In this document: piece by piece, positions 17,430 to 27,600 of the stretch
How positions within the stretch are numbered: position 1 is the stretch's first letter
Layout of the letters: every line of letters begins with the position of its first letter
Assembly (NCBI GenBank): GCA_963722585.1
Contig: CAVRNU010000007.1
Span: 206,285-270,284, forward strand
Length of the DNA: 64,000 nucleotides
Reading direction: 5' to 3'
DNA from: KBS-96 sp963722585
GTDB taxonomy: Bacteria > Acidobacteriota > Terriglobia > Bryobacterales > Bryobacteraceae
Position numbers and translations under genes: made by a program
The notes under the pieces: generated by a model
Seen by the model: the letters and a program-made list of their open reading frames with translations, nothing else
Told to the model about the DNA's origin: nothing
Databases searched by the model: none

Positions 17430-17571
17430 TAGATCGCCTCAGACACGGACTGGCGGTACCAATCCTTTATATCGCGGGTCGTCAGAATGCGGCGAGAATC
17501 AAGGCCGGGCAGGCACGGCCACTACAGAGTCCGTGAACGGCTGTAGGGGCGAGGACTGCCTCGCCTGGCCA

Positions 17572-19996
17572 CTAATCGTGGATGGTGGTGAGCCTGCCTT
17601 CCTGATCACCGCGAAGCCAGATATAAAGAGGAGCGTGGGGGCTTGGCTCGGCCGCGGGTAGTTTCACTTTCAACGACTGTTGCATGCCGGCACCTGGGAT
17701 GGGCGAGGGCAAGTCGGTAACGACGCTTCCGTTCGCTGCCGTCCCAGCCGATCTTTTCAATATTTTGAAGATCGGTGCCGATGAGCTCGCCGACATAGGT
17801 GGAAGTGGCCGCCTCGCTGCTGGTGACTTGAAACGAATCGACCCGTGGAAAGCGGACCAGACGTCCTAGCCGGCATGGTCCGGAAAGGCCATCCGGACCG
17901 TTATCGACGCGGGCTTCGATGGTGCAACCGGCGGGCCAGCCGTTGGTATCGAACGAGAGAAAGACCTGGCCGGCGGCGAGCTGCTGCAGGCTGGCCGAGC
18001 TGGTGTGTTCGCCCATGTGAACCGTGACAACATTGCCTTCCTCACCCTCACAGCTTAGTTCGACGGCGCTGCTGTTCGCGAGATTCTTCACTTCGAGCAT
18101 GCCGCTGACGAACACACCGGCGGCAAGTTCGCTGGGCTGGAGTGGGATAGGCATCTCGGACGGCGCAGAAAGCTTTGCGCTTGCAATGAGAGGCCGCGGG
18201 CCAACGACATGGATGGCTTCGGGGAAAACCAGCGGCTCGGTGTGACCGGCAACGAACGCGTCGATGTCGTAAGCGGCTCCGGGTTTCAGTGTATCGGTGA
18301 CTTTGATTGTCGCAGTGCGCTCATTCTGCTGAGGCAGCGGGGGCGCTAGCACGATGCTTCCTTTTGCCGTTTCGAGTTTGGTGAGCAGGTCGAGGTGTTC
18401 GCCTTTCAACGTGACCTCGCGCACGTCGTCGCCGCGGCTGATCACAATAGGAAGGTTCGAAATGGATGGCGGCTCGGGAAGGACGTGAAAGGTGACAGGA
18501 TGTGTGTGGCCATCGACCTGAGCTAAAAGGAATTCGTATTTGCCGGGCTCGAGGTCCTTGGTGTCGACTAGGACATCAAGATGTTCCTGCGGTCCACGGC
18601 GGAGGCCGTCCGGCAGGACATAGGGAATCGGCTCAGGCTTTGCGAATTCGTCGTTTGCCTTTTGGTACTGAACAGCGGTCACAAACTCGAAATCGCTGCC
18701 TGTGAGCGCGGCGCGGACCTTGCCTTTGCCGGCGATGAGTTGGTCCTGGGAGAGCGGGTCGACATGCGCGGGCGCGAAGTCGCCGAATTTTTGAACCTGC
18801 AATTCGCCTTTAATAGGAAACCGATCCCAATCCCAGGCGGCTTCGAGCTTGTAAGTGCCGGGAGGGACTTTTGCCTTGGAAAGGTCGATTTCGAGGCCCT
18901 TCTCATCGAGAAGTTTCTTTACGCCGACGGTAAGCGGCTTTTTGTCGTCGCCGATGAGCTGCCAGTCGCGGATTCGGTCCACATATTTCCAGTCGGTTTC
19001 CGGCACTTCGACGGGGACAGGCGACTTTTGAGCGACGGGCATAGAGTTGGCCTTCCCTATAGTGATCTGTGGCGGGGCGGCGTTGGGTATGCGCGAGGCC
19101 CATAGATAGGCGATTTTCGTGTGCGGGCCTGGAGGGGCTCTTTTGGCGCAGAGAGCTAGCCCTGCGTCGGGCAGCGGTTCGGCAAGGGACGACCGGAAAT
19201 CGGTGCGAGGGAACGCGAGCGCCCTGAGATCTATAACCATGGCCGCGCCGCCGGCGGCAAGACCAACGGGGCTTCCAAAGAAGAGGCCGGCAATGGAAGT
19301 AGCGATGCTGGCTGTTTCGCCGACATTTTGGGACGACTCGGAGGCAAGCGGGTCGCTCGTTTCCATCGCGGGGTTTACGGTGCGAAAAAGGGTCATGGCC
19401 TGCTGGTCGACAGGTTGTGTTTTGTCGATCTTGACATTCAGGCCGTACTGAGACGCAAAACCTTGGAGGGCAGCGCTCGTAGAAGCGGAGGAAGCCGTAG
19501 CGGAAGTCAAGGTATCGATGAGAGCTTCCGTTTGAGCTGTTTTCTCGGCATAGTCGGCAAGCTGGGTAACCAAGTCGCTATTTTTGGCGAGAAGGGTCCG
19601 CACCTTGGTGCGATTGAGGCCGTCGGGACCGTAGACGAATGCCACGACTGAAATCTTGCGCGAAATCTTCCAGTCGGCCGGCCGGTCAGCGGGCTTGGGA
19701 TCGAGTACCACGACGGTTTGGTCCTTCGATTCGGGCGAGGCGGGCGCGAGCACGATCGACACTTCCCCGGAACGCTTTTCGCCGGTTCTGAGGAGGGGTG
19801 CATAAGCGATGGTGTCACCTTCGGTGAGTCGGTTGATGGTCCGCAGTGGCAGCGCATGCGGCTTCCCGATTGTGGAGACCTTGAGGTCGACATTGCCGAT
19901 AGAGGTTCCCGCGGGACACGTGACAGGCGGCGGGGCGCTAAAGGCAGATTGAAAATGCAGCAATAACAGCAAAAGACTGTAAATTGTCAGTCTCAA
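17572..19996 (-). CDS. Large secreted protein of unknown function, apparent frameshift near its C terminus
   Basis: Starts at 19996 with a signal peptide (to about residue 20). The frame runs to 17606, about 796 residues, but its last 36 residues are Arg-rich and unlike the rest. Switching frame at 17735-17746 (around the codons for Gly-Trp-Asp-Gly) gives a hydrophilic, natural-looking tail ('SVVTDLPSPIPGAG', 'KVKLPAAEPSP', 'IWLRGDQEG') ending in TAG at 17572. One extra base in the sequence would explain it. The body is mostly beta, with IPT/Ig-like stretches; an N-terminal Ala/Ser-rich helix lies near 150-180. Function unknown. Confidence 0.65.
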
Positions 19997-20021
19997 GGGA
20001 CTATTTTAACTGGCTCGTGGA

Positions 20022-20148
20022 CGGTGCTGAAAAAGGCAGACTGAGGCCGCTCCCTCGCGGTCGCGGTTCCGTAAGTGGGTGTGAACACGCAACCGCATTT
20101 CTGAACCGCGCGCGTGAGCAAGCGGTCTTCGACCTTTTTTAGCATCCT
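20022..20148 (+). repeat. Dispersed palindromic repeat, copy 5, with outer inverted repeat
   Basis: Core 20047-20125 has CCGCTCCCTCGCGGTCGCGG on the left and GAACCGCGCGCGTGAGCAAG on the right. Outside it, GGTGCTGAAAAAGG and the complement of CCTTTTTTAGCATCC form an additional imperfect inverted repeat of about 24 bp. Confidence 0.75.
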
Positions 20149-20209
20149 CTTCAGCGCGCGCCACCGGCGGGGCTTGTTGTCACAAAACTGCAACAATCGC
20201 TGCATATGA

Positions 20210-20578
20210 TTGACGATTGTGGAACATCATCCGACGCAGACGCTTGAACTGGAAACGCTCGACGGCACGGCGGAAGGTGTTCGCATCATAAAGGTGCGGG
20301 GACCGCTTACGATCCACAACTTCTTCGAGTTTCAGGACCTCACCCGGCGACATCTTCGGGCGGGCGTAATGCTGATCGATCTGGCGGAGGTGCCCTATAT
20401 CGACTCGACAGCGCTTGGAAGCCTGATCGGCCTTCATGTCTCGTGCGGCCGGGCCGGAGAGAAGTACGCGCTGGTGAACGCCAACGAGCGTCTCAAGAGC
20501 CTATTCGCGATGTGCGCGGTGGATCAGTACCTTGTAACTTTCGAGTCGGCTGCGGCAGCGGAAGCCGCTTTGTTGTAA
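20210..20578 (+). CDS. STAS-domain anti-sigma factor antagonist
   Basis: 122 residues; TTG start at 20210 (a GTG at 20219 is the alternative). The STAS fold is shown by 'VRIIKVRGPLTIHN', then the phosphorylation-site region 'LAEVPYIDSTALGSLIGLH' in which the serine of DST is the usual phospho-acceptor, then 'ALVNANERLKSLF'. Such proteins bind anti-sigma kinases of the RsbW/SpoIIAB type. No kinase or sigma gene is adjacent, so the partner must be encoded elsewhere. Confidence 0.9.
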   Translation: MTIVEHHPTQTLELETLDGTAEGVRIIKVRGPLTIHNFFEFQDLTRRHLRAGVMLIDLAEVPYIDSTALGSLIGLHVSCGRAGEKYALVNANERLKSLFAMCAVDQYLVTFESAAAAEAALL

Positions 20579-20620
20579 GGCGGAGGCTAACCGCGGGGCC
20601 GGACCACCGAGAATAGAAGA

Positions 20621-21541
20621 ATGCCCGCATTTTCAAGCAAGAACTCGGCTGCCGAAGTGCGCCGCGACAGCGCATTCAAGATTGGGCTGGTTCAGATGAC
20701 GTGCTCTTCCGATGTTGACGCGAACCTGCGGAAAGCTGTCGACGGAATTCGCACAGCGGCTTCGAAGGGCGCCGAAATTGTTTGTCTACAAGAGCTATTT
20801 CGATCGCAATATTTTTGCCGCGAGGAAAGCGTGGAACTGTTCAATCTTGCCGAGACGATTCCGGGCCCTTCAACAGAAACGCTTTCGAGTGTAGCGAAGG
20901 AATTGCAAGTTGCGGTGGTCGCCTCGCTCTTCGAGAAGCGGGCGGAAGGGCTGTATCACAATACGGCGGTGGTTCTGGACGCCGACGGTGAGATTGAAGG
21001 GCTGTACCGGAAGATGCATATTCCGGACGATCCGCTTTATTACGAGAAGTTTTATTTCACGCCTGGAGATTTGGGCTTCAAGAATTTTGATACGAAATAC
21101 GCGAAAGTGGGCGTATTAGTTTGCTGGGATCAATGGTATCCGGAAGGGGCGCGCTTGACCAGCATGCAAGGAGCGCATGTTCTCTTTTACCCGACGGCAA
21201 TCGGGTGGCATCCGTCGGAGAAAGCCCAATATGGGGCGGCACAGTTAGACGCGTGGCGAACGATTCAGCGCGGGCATGCGATTGCAAACGGCGTGTATGT
21301 GGCAGCGGTCAACCGCACGGGATTTGAGGGCCCAGCCAATAGCGGGCTCGAGTTTTGGGGCAACTCGTTCGTTGCCGATCCGTTTGGACAAGTGATAGCG
21401 GAGGCTTCGGCCGACAAAGAAGAAGTGCTGGTGGTTGAGTGCGATCCCAAGCGGATGGATGAAGTACGGCGCAATTGGCCGTTTTTTCGGGACCGCCGCA
21501 TTGACGCGTATGCGTCCATAACCGAGCGATGGCTGAGCTAA
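20621..21541 (+). CDS. aguB: N-carbamoylputrescine amidase
   Basis: 306 residues, carbon-nitrogen hydrolase (nitrilase) superfamily. The catalytic triad is visible: Glu58 in 'CLQELF', Lys131 in 'YRKMHIPDDP' and Cys168 in 'LVCWDQWYPEGAR'. The context 'CWDQWYPE' and 'GWHPSEKAQYG' matches AguB, which hydrolyses N-carbamoylputrescine to putrescine, CO2 and ammonia. Its 3' end overlaps the next gene, agmatine deiminase, which supplies the substrate. Confidence 0.95.
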   Translation: MPAFSSKNSAAEVRRDSAFKIGLVQMTCSSDVDANLRKAVDGIRTAASKGAEIVCLQELFRSQYFCREESVELFNLAETIPGPSTETLSSVAKELQVAVVASLFEKRAEGLYHNTAVVLDADGEIEGLYRKMHIPDDPLYYEKFYFTPGDLGFKNFDTKYAKVGVLVCWDQWYPEGARLTSMQGAHVLFYPTAIGWHPSEKAQYGAAQLDAWRTIQRGHAIANGVYVAAVNRTGFEGPANSGLEFWGNSFVADPFGQVIAEASADKEEVLVVECDPKRMDEVRRNWPFFRDRRIDAYASITERWLS

Positions 21542-22608
21542 TGACGCCCGGACAGCCGGTGCAGGCCCCGGCTGCGCTGTCGTTTCGGATGCCCGCGGAG
21601 TGGACGCGGCACGAAGCGACATGGATTGCGTGGCCGCATGAAGAATCGGACTGGCCCGGCAAATTCGAAGCGATTAAGTGGGTCTACGGCGACATCGTCA
21701 GGCATCTCTCGGGTGTGGAGCGGGTCCGGATTCTGGTCGAAGACGCGGAGATTGAGGAAGAAGCGTGCAAGGTACTCGAAAAGTGTCATGCGCGGCTGGA
21801 AAACGTTGAGTTTTTTCGGATCAAGACCGATCGAAGCTGGACGCGCGATTACTGTCCCGTTTTCGTTCGCAATGAAGCGGGCGCGACGGGTACGTTGAAC
21901 TGGCATTTCAACGGCTGGGCGAAATACGATAACTGGCGCTGGGATGATCGCGTTACGGACCGGCTTGCAGCCCGCTTCACTTGGCCGATGTGGACCCCGG
22001 AGGTGAAGGGCAGGCGCGTGGTTCTCGAGGGCGGCAGCATCGACGTCAACGGCGCGGGGAGTATTCTTACAACGGAAGAATGCTTGCTAAGCGATGTGCA
22101 AGCACGCAACCCATCGCTCTCGGCGCACGATCTGGAAGGTATTTTCCGCGATTTTCTAGGCGCCGAAAAGACATTATGGCTGCGAAACGGCATTGCGGGA
22201 GACGATACGCATGGGCATGTGGATGACCTGGCGCGCTTTGCGGACGAATGCACGATTGTGATTGTGGGCGAGGAGGACCGGCAAGACGCAAATTACGAAC
22301 CGCTCAAAGAGAATCTAGCGCTTCTCAAAGAGATGCGCGACCAGGACGGCCGCTTGTTCCGTATAGAAACGCTGCCTATGCCCTCGCCTGTTTTTTTCGA
22401 AGGACAGCGGCTGCCTGCCAGCTATGCAAATTTTTATATTGCGAATGAAATGGTACTCGTGCCGACCTTTAATGACGCGAACGATCGAGTCGCTCTTAAT
22501 AAACTAGCCAACCTGTTTCCGACGCGAAGTGTGATTGGCATTGCTTCCACCGATCTCGTGTTGGGGTTAGGCACATTGCATTGCATGACGCAGCAGCAGC
22601 CCGCGTAG
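21529..22608 (+). CDS. aguA: Agmatine deiminase
   Basis: 359 residues (355 if the ATG at 21541, which overlaps the aguB stop as TAATG, is used). Converts agmatine to N-carbamoylputrescine. Visible: 'MPAEWTRHEATWIAWPH' N terminus, 'RSWTRDYCPVFV', 'VLEGGSIDVNGAG', 'DDTHGHVDDLARF' with catalytic His/Asp, and the nucleophile Cys352 in 'TLHCMTQQ'. With aguB it makes putrescine from arginine-derived agmatine; an arginine decarboxylase gene is not in the window. Confidence 0.96.
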   Translation: MAELMTPGQPVQAPAALSFRMPAEWTRHEATWIAWPHEESDWPGKFEAIKWVYGDIVRHLSGVERVRILVEDAEIEEEACKVLEKCHARLENVEFFRIKTDRSWTRDYCPVFVRNEAGATGTLNWHFNGWAKYDNWRWDDRVTDRLAARFTWPMWTPEVKGRRVVLEGGSIDVNGAGSILTTEECLLSDVQARNPSLSAHDLEGIFRDFLGAEKTLWLRNGIAGDDTHGHVDDLARFADECTIVIVGEEDRQDANYEPLKENLALLKEMRDQDGRLFRIETLPMPSPVFFEGQRLPASYANFYIANEMVLVPTFNDANDRVALNKLANLFPTRSVIGIASTDLVLGLGTLHCMTQQQPA

Positions 22609-22616
22609 AACGTTGA

Positions 22617-23774
22617 ATGACGCTCGAGTACGTCGCGGCGTTGGCCGCTTCCGCAATTCCAGTCTTGATATGGATGTACCTGCTTTTCGGCCGCGGCGGA
22701 TTTTGGCAAGTGGCGCGGCATCTTCCGCCGCCGCCGCAAGTGCTGACACCTCGAAAAGTGGCAGTTGTGATACCGGCGCGGAACGAACGATACGTGATAG
22801 GTCAGACGGTTGCTTCGGTGCTGACTCAATCGTTTCCCGGCGAGCTTAGTGTGTTCCTGGTTGACGACGGAAGCACGGACGGAACGGCGGATGCTGCTTG
22901 TCGGGCAGCTCATCAAGCGGGCCGGTCAAACCTGCTGCACGTGCTCAAAGCAGGCGCTTTGGGTGAAGGGTGGACGGGGAAGATGTGGGCGGTTGCACAA
23001 GGAGTGGAACAGGCGCTTTTAACGAATCCCGATTATCTGCTGTTAACCGACGCCGACATCGAGCACTCGCGAGACAGCGTTTCGACTCTGATAACGATTG
23101 CAGAGAGCGGGAATTACGATCTGGTCTCGCTGATGGTGAAACTTCAAAGTCGAACCGTCGCCGAACGAGCGCTCATTCCGGCATTCGTTTTCTTTTTCTT
23201 CATGCTGTATCCTCCCGGGTGGATCGCCAACCCGCGGCGCAAGACGGCCGGTGCCGCCGGAGGGTGCATGCTGATCCGCCCCAGCAGGTTGAAACAGGCG
23301 GGTGGGATTGCCGCAATTCGGGGCGAAATCATCGACGACTGCGCGCTTGCGCAGATCATCAAGCGCGCCGGCGGGCGTGTGTGGTTGGGGCTGGCGGAGC
23401 GGACGCGCGGCCTGCGTTCGTATGGCAGCTTCGGGGAAATCGGGCGGATGATATCGCGAACCGCGTTCAATCAATTGAAGCATTCGACTTTGCTTTTGGC
23501 GGGTACACTGCTGGGCCTTGCGGTGACTTATATATTGCCCGTGGCGCTTACGTTTTCGATTCGAGTGCCCTACTCGATGTTTGGCGCCGCGGCGTGGCTT
23601 CTGATGGCGGCGGCGTACGCGCCGATGGTCGCGTTCTACGGATTAAACCCGCTTTGGGCGCTCAGCCTGCCCGCGGCGGCGGTGTTTTACGCGGCTGCAA
23701 CGGTCCATTCGGCTGTGAGATTCTGGAGGGGACGAGGAGGCGAATGGAAGGGCCGGGCGCAGGACAAAGGCTAG
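22617..23774 (+). CDS. HpnB-like family 2 glycosyltransferase
   Basis: 385 residues. One N-terminal transmembrane segment, then a GT-A domain: 'VVIPARNERYVI', 'VFLVDDGSTDGTADAA', 'LLLTDADIEH' (DxD) and 'GEIIDDCALAQIIK'; three C-terminal transmembrane segments follow. The order, 'GWTGKMWA' and 'RSYGSFGEIGRMISRTAF' match the hopene-associated HpnB group. Other hopanoid genes are not in the window, so a role in hopanoid glycan tailoring is inferred only from the family. Begins 8 nt after aguA, same strand. Confidence 0.85.
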   Translation: MTLEYVAALAASAIPVLIWMYLLFGRGGFWQVARHLPPPPQVLTPRKVAVVIPARNERYVIGQTVASVLTQSFPGELSVFLVDDGSTDGTADAACRAAHQAGRSNLLHVLKAGALGEGWTGKMWAVAQGVEQALLTNPDYLLLTDADIEHSRDSVSTLITIAESGNYDLVSLMVKLQSRTVAERALIPAFVFFFFMLYPPGWIANPRRKTAGAAGGCMLIRPSRLKQAGGIAAIRGEIIDDCALAQIIKRAGGRVWLGLAERTRGLRSYGSFGEIGRMISRTAFNQLKHSTLLLAGTLLGLAVTYILPVALTFSIRVPYSMFGAAAWLLMAAAYAPMVAFYGLNPLWALSLPAAAVFYAAATVHSAVRFWRGRGGEWKGRAQDKG

Positions 23775-23796
23775 TTTGGGGTGGGAGTGCGCAACT

Positions 23797-23838
23797 CCGC
23801 TCCCTTGCGGTCGCGGCTCGGAAAGTGGGTTTGTAACC
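23797..23838 (+). repeat. Dispersed palindromic repeat, half copy 6
   Basis: Only the left half (CCGCTCCCTTGCGGTCGCGG) and a few spacer bases are clear; the matching right half is missing. Confidence 0.55.
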
Positions 23839-23884
23839 GTCAGGTTGTGGGCGGCGTCAGATGTTCCGACTCAGGAGAGTGGGT

Positions 23885-24598
23885 ATGGTACGGTTGGTTG
23901 CGATCTTGACTGGGTGCGCAGTCATTGCGCTATCCGCTCCGCCGAATAGTGGCATCAAGCCACGCCCGAGCCCTCAAGACTATCCCACTTACGAGCAAGC
24001 ATCGAGCGCGACGTATGCCGCGGCCGCCCTATCCAAAGAGCAAGTAAAGAACAGCTTCGCGACGAATCTATCGAGCGGCTATATTGTGCTCGAAGTCGGA
24101 GTGTTTCCCGGGAAAACTTCGAAAGTGGATTTGAATCGCGACGATTTTTGCCTTCGGATGGGATCTGGCGACGTGATCCGCGCGGCTTCGCCCGAGACAG
24201 TGGCAGCGGTTCTCGAGCGCAAAGACACGCCAGGGCCGGGTTCGCCTTCAGACGTAACTGTGCGCCCGAGCGTGGGTGTGGGTTATGAAAGCGGACCTGG
24301 GCCGTACGGCGGCCGCACAGGCGGTTGGACGACTGCTGCCGGGGTTGGCGTGGGAGTAGGCGAACCGGACTCACGTTATCCGGGTTCAACTCCAGCCTCG
24401 AGGGACCGGGATCGCCGTGCAATCGAGATGGAGCTAACGTATAAGTCGCTGCCAAACGGTGCGGCGGCTGCGCCGGTCGCCGGTTATCTCTACTTTCCGG
24501 CGCCTTCCAAGAAGAAATCCTCAGGCGTTTACGAGCTCGATTATGAAGGCGGCGGGCAGATGGTCAAGCTGTACGTGCCTCCTCCTCCGAAACCGTGA
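23885..24598 (+). CDS. Secreted protein of unknown function
   Basis: 237 residues from ATG 23885, preferred over the in-frame ATG at 23861 because AGGAG lies eight bases before it. Signal peptide or lipoprotein-like N terminus ('AILTGCAVIALSA'); hydrophobic residues after the Cys make a lipobox doubtful. The mature part has a beta-like region ('GYIVLEVGVFPGKTSKVDLNRDDFCLR'), a Gly/Pro-rich linker (about 115-175) and a second short beta region ending in a Pro-rich tail. No known domain identified. Confidence 0.7.
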   Translation: MVRLVAILTGCAVIALSAPPNSGIKPRPSPQDYPTYEQASSATYAAAALSKEQVKNSFATNLSSGYIVLEVGVFPGKTSKVDLNRDDFCLRMGSGDVIRAASPETVAAVLERKDTPGPGSPSDVTVRPSVGVGYESGPGPYGGRTGGWTTAAGVGVGVGEPDSRYPGSTPASRDRDRRAIEMELTYKSLPNGAAAAPVAGYLYFPAPSKKKSSGVYELDYEGGGQMVKLYVPPPPKP

Positions 24599-24600
24599 AA

Positions 24601-24666
24601 GTAGGGCGGGGTTTGATCCATAGGCCGACGAGGGCGTCGGCCTGCGGACCGGGAGGTCCGCCCTAC
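24601..24666. repeat. Clover-like palindromic intergenic element / probable bidirectional terminator
   Basis: Outer stem GTAGGGCGG / CCGCCCTAC, inner hairpins GGCCGACG / CGTCGGCC and GGACC / GGTCC. It fills nearly the whole gap between two converging genes and could end transcripts from both sides. Confidence 0.65.
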
Positions 24667-24674
24667 GGAAGCGA

Positions 24675-27600
24675 TCAGAACTGGAGGCGCAGCGAGAACT
24701 GGATGTGACGCTCGCTGCCTACAGCCGTGCTGGTGATTTTGCCGAAGTTCGCGTCGCCGACATTGCTGTCGGGAGGACTAAACTGCGTTGTGTTGGCGAT
24801 GTTGAAAGTTTCCGCACGGAATTCCACTTTCCACCGCTCTGTGATAGCGAAATCCTTGAACAGTGAGAAGTCGACGTTGCGCGTGGCAGGAGCGTAGTTG
24901 GTCACGTTCCCCAGATTGCCCTGGAACAGGCCCAACGAACTGGGCGTAGCGAACGCCGCGGTGTTGAACCATTCGCTTGGAGTGCGGCCGCCGGGCGGCG
25001 CCTGATTGGAGCTGAAACCGGGCAACAGGACCGGCGAACAATAGCTCCAGACACCGGAACAGCCATTAGAAGTCACCCCAATGGGCTGGCCCGTATGGAA
25101 CGTGAGGATGGTGTTGGCCTGCCATCCGCCGAGCGCAAGATCAACTAGTTTGTTCACGTTCGCGCCGAATTGCTTGCCGCGGCCGAAAGGAAGCTCGTAG
25201 GTGACACCCGAAGTAAAGTTGTGAGCGATGTCCCATGAAGCATTGGCATACGATGTGGCGTAGTTTTTCGGGTCTCTCGTTTGAAGACCGTTCGCTCCAC
25301 TCAACGTCGTTCCCGTATTCGCGAGCGCGTGCCCGTAAGTATAGGCCGTCGTGAACTGTAACCCCTTGCTGAACCGTTTGTTCAACTGCGCCACCAGGGC
25401 ATTGTAATTACCAAAGCCAAAAGACGCCGTTCCCGAAATCGAACCGATATCGGGATAGGGGCGGAGGCTGTTGCAATTGATGCTCGAGTTGAGCGTGCCG
25501 AAATTCGGACAGGTGTTGAAATCCGGCTGCAGAAGCCCATGCGAGGAATGGTTGCCTTGGTAGCCTACTTCGAGTGCCATTTGGCCAGCAAGTTCCTGTT
25601 GGACGGCGAAATTCCACTTTTGCACCATTCCATTGTCGAAGTTGTTTGCGACTTCGCGGAACTGTAACGAACTGACGGGTAGCGTTGTGAAGACATTTGT
25701 CGGGTAGCCGATCGTGACGCCGCCGGTTGAGCAGGCGGGGCTGAGCGATCCGCAATTGGCAAAGAACGGATCGGGCAGGAAGGAGCTTATGCCCGAGGTC
25801 CGATCCAACTGCGGCGATGTGTTGAACGGCGCCGATTCACCGCGATTGGGATTGCCGCCCTGGTTCTCTTCACCGCTATAGAAGATGCCGTACGCCGCCC
25901 GGATCACGGTCTTCTCACGAATGTTGTAGGCGAAGCCGACGCGTGGTCCGACATCTCCCTTATCCCACGGAATCAGGTATTTGCCCACCTTGCCGCGCGT
26001 AACGGAGACGTTCGGGAACAAAGCCGGGAATGTGATTCCGGTCGTCGGGTCGGTGTAGGGAGTATTGAAATTCGGCGGCAGCGCTGCGTTCTGATTCCTG
26101 CCGCTCGGAATTTGCAGAGTCAGCGTATTGTAATCGAAATTGGACTGGCGTCCGAACGCTTCGCCGATGGGCGAGAACAATTCGTAGCGAAGACCGAGAT
26201 TTATCGTGAGTTTCGGCGTTAGTTTCCAGTCGTCTTGCCCATAGAAGGCCCAGGCCTGCTTGATAGACGAGATAAAGTTATTCGTTGAAACCTGGCCGTT
26301 GTCGATCGATCCGAGCAAGAACGACGCAATCGCATCGCCCGTGTCAGCAGCGAAGTTGCCGTTCAGACCGCCGGAGTCCTTCGCATTCGACGGGAATGCG
26401 GTCTCCGTACGAGCGAAATTCATTTCGCCATGCGGATATGGCGTCTGGAAGAACGGGAACTGGATGGGGCGGAATTCGGCTCCGAATTTCATCGAGTGGT
26501 TGCCCTTGGTGACGGAGACATTCTGGATGAAGTCCCAGACGTTGTTATATTCCTTTGTGGGTAGCCAGTCGTTCGCGCCGACTTGAGCGTAGTTGGTGAA
26601 GCTCATCTGAGGAAGGCCGCCGTTGAGGGCCGCCGTGGTCGTCGGATTGTAGCCGCCGATTCCCGCTTCAGCGAAAGCGTCCGTAGCAGAGTTAGCCTGC
26701 GTGCGCTCGGTCACCAGGCGGCTGAACCCGATACGGCTTTCTGTAATGATGGCAGGAGTCCAGACGTGTGTGTAGCCCAACTGCGCGGCGCGGCTGAGAT
26801 CCACTTCGCTGCTGCCGTTAAAGTTGCCGCCGTCGAGAATGCCCTGGAACGGAGGTGTACTGGCCTTTGAGGTGTCGGACCAGCTTATGCTGCCAAACAG
26901 GCTGCTGTTGTCACTGTATCGATAGTCTACGCGGCCGTCGCCCTGGTCCTGGTTGAGCGATCCGGGCGTCGCCGTGTAGTAATCGTTCGCCGGATAATTC
27001 CCATTTACGATCGGTTGGTTGGGAGCTGGGTAGAGGCTGGCAATCTTCATCGAGGCCGGGTCCATCTGGCTCACTGGAATTCTGTTAAGGGGGAAGGGCG
27101 TGCGCGTGAAGTTACTGCAGGAGGCAAGGGAGCCGCCGCCGACGCAAGCTGTGCTCGCCGGATCGAAGAGCTCGTTCTGCACGACGTTGACGCCGGATGC
27201 CGGATCGTTTCCGACTGACTTCCCAAGCAAGTTCTGGAAATTCCCTTGAATCATCTCCGGCGTTGGGATGGTATAGAAACCGCCATAGCCCAGGTTCTGA
27301 ATGGTGCCTCCGGCCGTCCGGATTCGCGTCCCTTGGTAATCGCCGAACATAAACAACTTGTCTTTAATCAGCGGACCACCCATTGCGCCGCCAAACTGGT
27401 TTTGCTTGAACGGAACGCGCGGCTCACCCGCTAGGTTTTGCTCCCAGCGATTGGCGTCTAAAACGGTGTTTTGGAGAATTTCGAACCCGACGCCGTGGAT
27501 TTCGTTCGTGCCAGACTTGATATTGATGTCGATGACGCCGCCCGCGGCGCGGCCATACTCCGCGTTATAGCCATTGGTCATGATGCGCATCTCGCCGATG

